Shown one piece after another: positions 38,823 to 43,731 of a DNA stretch of 43,731 nucleotides. Position 1 is the stretch's first letter. Every line of letters begins with the position of its first letter. A model generated the notes under the pieces. It did not search any database and was not told the DNA's origin. It saw nothing but the letters and a program-made list of their open reading frames with translations. The translations under genes and the position numbers were made by a program. Origin of the DNA: Sulfurimonas sp. (lineage in GTDB: Bacteria; Campylobacterota; Campylobacteria; Campylobacterales; Sulfurimonadaceae); the NCBI RefSeq assembly GCF_026196735.1, contig NZ_JAPHUF010000005.1:1-43731 (forward strand), in the 5' to 3' direction.

Positions 38823-41100
38823 AGAACCTCTGTCCCATAGTAAACTCAAATACTGCTGTTTTATCATCCTCTTCTTCTCCAAGTGGTTGAGAGAACATTA
38901 GCTGGATTGGTCCAACAGGTGAGAACCACTCTAGCCCGACACCATAACCACCACGGGTTATATTATTTGCAATATATGGGGTAGTAGTGCCGCTGCTACT
39001 CTCTAGCTCATTACCAGAAGCACCTATATAGCCATAGTCTACGAATGTAACCATACGCATTTTAGCTTTTGGGACAAGTGGAAAACTGAGCTCAAAACTA
39101 TTTGAAGCTGTGAGTTCTCCACCCACTCTTCTGTCTTCAGTAGCATTCACATCTGTGTTTACAATTGTTGGTGATAAAGAGTATGATTCATATCCTCTTA
39201 CGCTTCCGATACCGCCCATATAAAATCTTTCAGCAACCGGCAAATATCCATTCTCTTTTACATAGTTGATTCTAGCTTTATATCTGGCAATAACATCAAA
39301 TCCAAACCATGAAGCTAAACCTTTATATGCAGAAAAAGTTGTTCTACTCTTAAAAAATTCTGCATCTCCACCCAATCCGGAAACCTCGAAACTTTGACTT
39401 GCACTGATACCTTTTCTAGGAAGATAATAGTCATCAGTATCATCATACTTTACACTTACAGTAATAGAGCTTTTTGCATAATCCTCAAAGAAATATGTAT
39501 CAAGTGTTGTATTTGTATCATCAAATTCATAACTATTGCTTGAATAACCATAACCTATGTATCCACTAATATATCTGGTAAATCTATGTCCCAGTCCAGT
39601 CGTAAATCCATTTGAAATAGTAGTATAATCATTGTACTCATAGTCTGATGTATAAATTGAAAAGTTACCGCTAAAGTCACTATCGTTAAGTCTTGGATTT
39701 GATATATTGAATGAATAGTTCGATGTCAATGAAGATCTCTCAGCTTTTACACCTACATTTATACCTGAACCCCAAATATTTCTATCATCAACTGCAACAC
39801 TTACAAGTAATCCTCCATAACTTCCATATCCACCGCCCAGTTGAATATTTCCTGTTGGAGCTTCAGTTACCTTTACAATTAAGTCCATCGTATTGTTGTC
39901 AACTCTTTTTTCTTCAATTGTATTTGCGTCAAAAAAACCAAGTCGCCCAAGTGCACTTCTAGAGTCTGTCAAGTCTGTTAAAGAGTACATATCTCCAGGC
40001 CCAAGATATAGCTCTCTTCTAACAACTCTATCTAATGTTCTACTGTTTCCGGAGATGATTACATTTCTTATTTTTACTCTTTCCCCAGGCATAACTTTAA
40101 ATACAACTTCTACCGTACGATTTTCTTTATCTTTTTTCAAGTCTGGAACAACCTGAACAAATGCATAACTTTTATCTGCTATTAAAGTTTTGATTCTCTC
40201 TGAATCCTCTCGAAAAGTTTTAACATTAAAAGGTTCGCCTATCTCAAGTTTTATCAGCTCTTTAATAAGCTCATCATCAACTACATGTTTAGCTTGATTT
40301 ATAGTTATTGCACTGATAGTATAAACATTACCCTCTTCAATCTGGTAACTCATATCTGCTGTATAGTTGTCAAAATTTACTTTCACAAAAGGTGCATCAA
40401 CTTCAGAGTCCAAATATCCATGCTGCATGTATAAGTCACGGATTCTTAGAGGGTCGTAAGCTAAATCGTTAAGTCTCATCTTTCCATCATTGCGCCCCCA
40501 GAACCAACCCATAAAGTCTCTCTCTTTATTTGCTATAAGGTCATCCCAGTCATCGCTCTCAAGCCCTGACAAACCACTGTATTGTAGATTTTCAATTATA
40601 ATCTCTTCGCCTTCATTAACCACAAAAGTAACTTTGTAACTTCCATTTTCCAAAAGTTCTTTTTCAATCTCAACAACACTGTCTATTTTCGCATCTTGAT
40701 TTATTGCTTCAATAATTCTTTTTTTTGCAGCTTCAAGTTTTTTCTCATCATACAAAGAACCTCTTTTAATCTGGATGATGGCATCTTTTACCTCTGTATC
40801 ACCCTCTTTCCAACCTTTTAGCTCTATCTGTGATATAAGCGGTTTCTCTTTAAAGTAAAATGTTAATTCCCCATCTTTTACTTCAGCCCAAGCGTCTTCA
40901 AAATACCCCTGTTTATAGTAGGTCTTTATAGACTCATCAATAATTTTATCATCGATAGTATCACCAATATCAAAATTAAGCATTCTAAGCGCTACTGACT
41001 CTGATATATGAACCATTCCGTTATATTTAATAGATTTAATTGTATAGGCTGAGGCGTTTATTGCCGCTAGAGTTAGTAAGATTGCTAAAAATATTCTCAT
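38821..41100 (-). CDS. bamA: Outer membrane protein assembly factor BamA
   Basis: BamA (Omp85) inserts beta-barrel proteins into the outer membrane. The 759-residue precursor has a signal peptide (MRIFLAILLTLAAINASA). Five POTRA domains follow over about 19-345, each with the usual pattern, for example TIKSIKYNGMVHISES and VKIRNVIISGNSRTLDRVVR. The 16-strand barrel carries the L6-loop motif VRGYE in GGIGSVRGYESYSL and ends in F (FTMGQRF), the barrel-assembly signal. It is transcribed leftward from a gap shared with tyrA. Genes of other Bam subunits are not in the window. Confidence 0.96.
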   Translation of the reverse strand: MRIFLAILLTLAAINASAYTIKSIKYNGMVHISESVALRMLNFDIGDTIDDKIIDESIKTYYKQGYFEDAWAEVKDGELTFYFKEKPLISQIELKGWKEGDTEVKDAIIQIKRGSLYDEKKLEAAKKRIIEAINQDAKIDSVVEIEKELLENGSYKVTFVVNEGEEIIIENLQYSGLSGLESDDWDDLIANKERDFMGWFWGRNDGKMRLNDLAYDPLRIRDLYMQHGYLDSEVDAPFVKVNFDNYTADMSYQIEEGNVYTISAITINQAKHVVDDELIKELIKLEIGEPFNVKTFREDSERIKTLIADKSYAFVQVVPDLKKDKENRTVEVVFKVMPGERVKIRNVIISGNSRTLDRVVRRELYLGPGDMYSLTDLTDSRSALGRLGFFDANTIEEKRVDNNTMDLIVKVTEAPTGNIQLGGGYGSYGGLLVSVAVDDRNIWGSGINVGVKAERSSLTSNYSFNISNPRLNDSDFSGNFSIYTSDYEYNDYTTISNGFTTGLGHRFTRYISGYIGYGYSSNSYEFDDTNTTLDTYFFEDYAKSSITVSVKYDDTDDYYLPRKGISASQSFEVSGLGGDAEFFKSRTTFSAYKGLASWFGFDVIARYKARINYVKENGYLPVAERFYMGGIGSVRGYESYSLSPTIVNTDVNATEDRRVGGELTASNSFELSFPLVPKAKMRMVTFVDYGYIGASGNELESSSGTTTPYIANNITRGGYGVGLEWFSPVGPIQLMFSQPLGEEEDDKTAVFEFTMGQRF

Positions 41101-41131
41101 TTATTTCCCGTAGTTCTAAAATTTAAAAGAG

Positions 41132-41159
41132 ATTTTACCTTTTATGAGGTTAATGTTAA
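41132..41159 (-). promoter_or_regulatory. Probable promoter of bamA
   Basis: On the minus strand TTAACA (41154-41159) and TAAAAT (41132-41137) are 16 bp apart, each one base off consensus. They lie about 32-60 bp before the bamA ATG in the 101-bp divergent gap. Confidence 0.45.
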
Positions 41160-41169
41160 GTAAACTTTG

Positions 41170-41175
41170 TATAAT
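41170..41175 (+). promoter_or_regulatory. -10 box for tyrA
   Basis: A perfect TATAAT preceded by CTTTG lies 26 bp before the tyrA ATG. No matching -35 is visible 16-18 bp upstream, where the bamA promoter lies. The short distance gives a leader of about 20 bases. Confidence 0.5.
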
Positions 41176-41201
41176 TTGATAAATTAACTTGAGAGTATGA
41201 T

Positions 41202-42032
41202 ATGAATGTAGCAATAATCGGTTTAGGACTCATGGGCGGGTCACTTGCTAAGAGTCTAAGAAGATTAGATTTTATCAGCACTATTGTTGGAAGTGACCAC
41301 AACAAAATACATCAAAAACAGGCGATTGAGCTTAATTTAGTCGATAAAATTGTAGAGTATGATGAACTTAAAAACTGTGATGTAATTTTTTTGGCTATTC
41401 CTGTAGATGGGATTATATCAGCACTTAAAAATTTAACAGATGTAAATGAGAAAACAACTATCATAGACCTTGGAAGTACAAAAGCCAAAATTGTTTCATC
41501 TGTGCCACTGGCTATAAGAAAAAACTTTGTCGCAGCCCATCCGATGACCGGAACAGAGAACTTTGGTCCAACAGCTGCAGTTGATGGTCTTTATGAAAAT
41601 CAAGTTGTAGTTTTATGTGATTTAGAGCACAGTGGAGAGAAACAGACAGAAGTTTCTAAAAAAATATTTAAAGCTCTTGGAATGAAAAAGTATTTCATGA
41701 AAGCATCTGAGCACGATCGCCATGCTGCTTTTATATCTCATATGCCCCATGCCATCTCTTACTCTTTAGCAAACACTGTTATGAATCAAGAGAATAAAAA
41801 CAACATTTTAGCCCTTGCAGCCGGTGGTTTTCGTTCTATGAGCCGTTTGGCAAAGAGTTCTGCAAATATGTGGGAAGATATCTTTAGACAAAACAAATCA
41901 AATCTGCTTGAAGCGATAGAGCTTTTTGAAGATGAACTGAAACTTCTTAAACAAAATATCAAAGAAGAAAATTGGGAAGAGGTGCATAAAAACATTGAAG
42001 CCGGAAAACGACTTCACGATATTTTAGACTAG
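41202..42032 (+). CDS. tyrA: Prephenate dehydrogenase
   Basis: TyrA oxidatively decarboxylates prephenate to 4-hydroxyphenylpyruvate in tyrosine synthesis. The NAD-binding motif GLGLMGGSLAKSL is at 7-19. Catalytic-region motifs include VAAHPMTGTENFGPTAA with the conserved His, and HDRHAAFISHMPHAISYSLA in the helical dimer domain. The 276-residue length is that of a monofunctional enzyme without chorismate mutase or ACT domains. It is divergent from bamA and convergent with batD, whose stop codon overlaps its own by three bases. AroQ at 7594 acts earlier in the same pathway. Confidence 0.95.
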   Translation: MNVAIIGLGLMGGSLAKSLRRLDFISTIVGSDHNKIHQKQAIELNLVDKIVEYDELKNCDVIFLAIPVDGIISALKNLTDVNEKTTIIDLGSTKAKIVSSVPLAIRKNFVAAHPMTGTENFGPTAAVDGLYENQVVVLCDLEHSGEKQTEVSKKIFKALGMKKYFMKASEHDRHAAFISHMPHAISYSLANTVMNQENKNNILALAAGGFRSMSRLAKSSANMWEDIFRQNKSNLLEAIELFEDELKLLKQNIKEENWEEVHKNIEAGKRLHDILD

Positions 42033-43438
42033 TCTATTTTATATTTTTTCAAAATCTCTTTTAAAGCTTTTTTATCAAGTTCGAGCTTCTGGCCAGAGTA
42101 GATACTCTTTTCCAACAAATCTATAATATTTTTGACCTCTTCATCATCTTTAAAAGGGAACAGTTTTACTAGGAGCACCTTTGGCTCCTTGAGTGAACTT
42201 TTCTTCTCTTTTTTAAGTCTTTTGAGCGGTTTTATCATCATGATTAAGATTCCACATGTCAAACCGATTATAAAAGCAATAACAAGTGTTAACTTATCAA
42301 ATTCACCGCTAGATACATCAACTTTAGCTTGAGGCGTTTCTCTCTTGATAGTCAGCTCTTCTTTGACTTTTGCATTTTTAACTTTTATATCTATCTCTTT
42401 TGATGAGATGGTTTTTATTTTTTTAGTCTCTGTGTCAAAATACTTCAAACTAAATGCCGGTATCTTAAAGTCTCTCTCTGCTACAAAAGCTATCTTTTGA
42501 GTCAGTAAAGTGTCCTCTATGGCAATCTTTTCATCAAAAACGCTTACTCCGTCTATATATGGCTTGAAGGTTTTTATATCCTCTAGATTACCGACTCCAG
42601 TAACTTCTACGGTAACATTGACGGCTTCATTTACATTTATCTCTTTTTTGTCAACCTTTGCCTCTATGGTAAAATCACCCACCAATGTTACTCCGGATGG
42701 AAGAGCCTTAACATTTATATCCAACTCATTTGAGAAGTAAGTTTTCCATCTAATTGTTGGTATCCATGAACCCCAACTATCTGCTCTATTGCTTCTTGAA
42801 GCTATTCTCATCTTAGCTTTTGTAATTTTTAAGCTTCCTTCTCGTTGTGGTGCCATAGTATAGATAACTTTTGTTACTGTATAATCTCCATCTCTAGAGC
42901 TTATAGGTTGAGACTTGTTTTTAATCCAAAAACCCTTTAATTCGGGGGCGATAAACTCACTGTCAACTGCCTGCGAGTCTATTTTTTGCTTAAATGTCAA
43001 AAGCAAGTCAAATGTTTCGCCGACAAAAAGCTCCTTTTTATCGGTGCTGAGAGTTAGTTCAAAGTTTTTGTCTTTTGCACCTGTAACTGGTTTTACTTCT
43101 ATCTCTACAGGATTACTAAGCTCAGTTTTCCCACCTATATCTACTTCTATTGGTTCAATCGTACAACTTTTTTGCGGTACAAACTTATAGCTTAAGATGT
43201 AACTTTTTGTAATATTTCCATTTACTATCTGCACGCTTGTTTGAGAACTTGTAGATATAACATCAGTGTCACATAACCTCTGTATATTTGGTCTTGTGAT
43301 ATCTTCTCCTGATATGTTTAAAGAGTATGTAACCATTTCTCCAAGTTCTACAGTCTTATAATCAACTTTAGCTGTAACACTTGCATAAATAACATGTGGT
43401 ATTATCAATAAAAATAGTAGCTTAAAATATCTGTTCAT
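42029..43438 (-). CDS. batD: BatD/oxygen-tolerance family protein
   Basis: A 469-residue BatD-like protein of the Bacteroides aerotolerance family, normally encoded with a MoxR ATPase and BatA/BatB/BatC. It has a signal peptide (about 1-19, ending VIYAS). Several Ig-like beta domains follow over the periplasmic region, with motifs such as ELFVGETFDLLLTFKQKI and KEINVNEAVNVTVEVTGVGN. A transmembrane segment lies at about 383-403 (LVIAFIIGLTCGILIMMI), and a basic cytoplasmic tail of about 65 residues closes the protein. Its role in the complex is poorly known. It follows a BatC-like gene by 21 bp on the same strand. Confidence 0.85.
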   Translation of the reverse strand: MNRYFKLLFLLIIPHVIYASVTAKVDYKTVELGEMVTYSLNISGEDITRPNIQRLCDTDVISTSSQTSVQIVNGNITKSYILSYKFVPQKSCTIEPIEVDIGGKTELSNPVEIEVKPVTGAKDKNFELTLSTDKKELFVGETFDLLLTFKQKIDSQAVDSEFIAPELKGFWIKNKSQPISSRDGDYTVTKVIYTMAPQREGSLKITKAKMRIASRSNRADSWGSWIPTIRWKTYFSNELDINVKALPSGVTLVGDFTIEAKVDKKEINVNEAVNVTVEVTGVGNLEDIKTFKPYIDGVSVFDEKIAIEDTLLTQKIAFVAERDFKIPAFSLKYFDTETKKIKTISSKEIDIKVKNAKVKEELTIKRETPQAKVDVSSGEFDKLTLVIAFIIGLTCGILIMMIKPLKRLKKEKKSSLKEPKVLLVKLFPFKDDEEVKNIIDLLEKSIYSGQKLELDKKALKEILKKYKID

Positions 43439-43459
43439 TTTTTTCCTTTATATCTATAC

Positions 43460-43731
43460 TTACCATGGTTTTTCATCTGAGTTTTCTCTCTTAGGTTTTG
43501 AGTCATTAAGTTGATACATGTATGTATTGCTCTCACTATTAAGCTCTCCAAGCCATTTCTCTTCTTCTGCGTCACTCATTTTTTGTTCTTGTAATTCTTT
43601 TGATGGTGCAGATGATTTCTCTTTCTTATCATCTTTTTTTAGCTCTTTTAAATCATCTTTTTTCTTTTTTTCTTCTTTGGCATTTTCTTTTTTTTTTTCT
43701 TGTTCTTCTTTTTCTTTTTTACTCTTCATAT
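43460..43731 (-). CDS. BatC-like (TPR) protein, C-terminal part, cut by the window edge
   Basis: Only the last ~89 residues are in view; the ATG at 43729 is probably internal because the frame runs to the edge. The visible part is a very charged Lys/Glu stretch (KEKEEQEKKKENAKEEKKK). It ends in MSDAEEEKWLGELNSESNTY and a short tail, which matches the C-terminus usual in BatC-type TPR proteins. An A11 run (T11 on the plus strand, 43688-43698) lies in the KKK codons. Its place before batD supports the name. A BatB/C fusion cannot be ruled out without the upstream sequence. Confidence 0.6.
   Translation of the reverse strand, partial: MKSKKEKEEQEKKKENAKEEKKKKDDLKELKKDDKKEKSSAPSKELQEQKMSDAEEEKWLGELNSESNTYMYQLNDSKPKRENSDEKPW
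43688..43698 (-). repeat. A11 homopolymer tract in the BatC-like gene
   Basis: Eleven consecutive A on the coding strand, within a Glu-Lys-Lys-Lys-Glu stretch. Loss or gain of one base would shift the frame about 75 residues before the end. It is the longest single-base run I noticed in the window. Confidence 0.8.

Noticed and set aside
42025-42036. TAGACTAGTCTA palindrome at the tyrA/batD junction as a terminator
   Set aside because: The stem is short, has no loop and consists of the overlapping stop codons; only a weak T-rich tail follows on the plus strand.
1-43731. CRISPR arrays, insertion sequences, prophage genes, tRNA genes
   Set aside because: I looked for regularly spaced repeats, transposase or integrase motifs and T-loop (GGTTCRA) signatures and saw none; a covariance search for tRNAs was not possible.

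Overview
The window is AT-rich chromosomal DNA of a Campylobacterota (epsilonproteobacterial) bacterium, most likely Sulfurimonas or a close relative. The evidence is gene content and order: aroQ-folK-flhF-flhG-(small membrane protein)-fliA-fliM-fliY facing an aminofutalosine-deaminase-like gene and sppA, and rimP-rbfA-infB-ylxR-thrB-tsaB-lpxC-M23 peptidase. From memory, both blocks have the same order in Campylobacter jejuni. An HsrA/CosR-type response regulator and a 2[4Fe-4S] ferredoxin also fit. The DNA is almost fully coding. The longest gap is about 150 bp, and I see no rRNA, tRNA, CRISPR array, insertion sequence or prophage.

Layout. 1-133: a near-consensus sigma70 promoter firing leftward out of the window. 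134-8073 (minus): mnmA, a LOG-family gene and the flagellar regulatory/switch genes fliY, fliM, fliA, flhG, flhF, then folK and aroQ, as one tightly packed operon with many 4-bp overlaps. 8205-10296 (plus): menaquinone-pathway deaminase homologue and sppA. 10310-13941 (minus): FmdE-like protein, xseA, ubiE/menG, ribD. 13942-14065: a hairpin-rich intergenic element with a related 26-bp copy inside ribD. 14066-22466 (minus): rimP-rbfA-infB-ylxR, thrB, tsaB, lpxC, M23 peptidase, DHH phosphoesterase. 22493-25541 (minus): flhB, an unusual 54-codon ORF that shares flhB's first nine codons, nadC, nadA. 25694-30664 (plus): plsY, folB, an HsrA-type response regulator, a histidine kinase, ferredoxin, ppx/gppA. 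30747-38806 (plus): a type IV pilus/MSHA/Cts-like operon (PilP-like protein, secretin, two membrane assembly proteins, three prepilins, GspE ATPase, GspF protein) ending in a lipoprotein gene. 38821-43731: bamA (minus), tyrA (plus), batD and the C-terminus of a BatC-like protein (minus).

How the parts connect. The most striking signal is regulatory. The pilus operon is preceded by a sigma54-type promoter (TGGCAC, exact GG-N10-GC spacing). The main prepilin gene has its own near-perfect sigma28-type promoter (TAAAGTTA-N11-GCCGATAT) in the short gap before it. Sigma54 and sigma28 run the flagellar cascade in these bacteria, and fliA itself lies in this window. The sequence therefore suggests that the pilus/DNA-uptake-like machine is built on the flagellar timetable, machinery on the RpoN tier and pilin on the FliA tier. 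This is inference from promoter motifs and needs a transcript-level test.

Other items worth a look: a palindromic repeat that appears to have added about nine residues to RibD; the flhB twin-start ORF; a possible 27-codon leader between the M23 peptidase gene and lpxC; and an HsrA homologue that keeps its phospho-acceptor aspartate and sits beside a histidine kinase, unlike the orphan Helicobacter protein.
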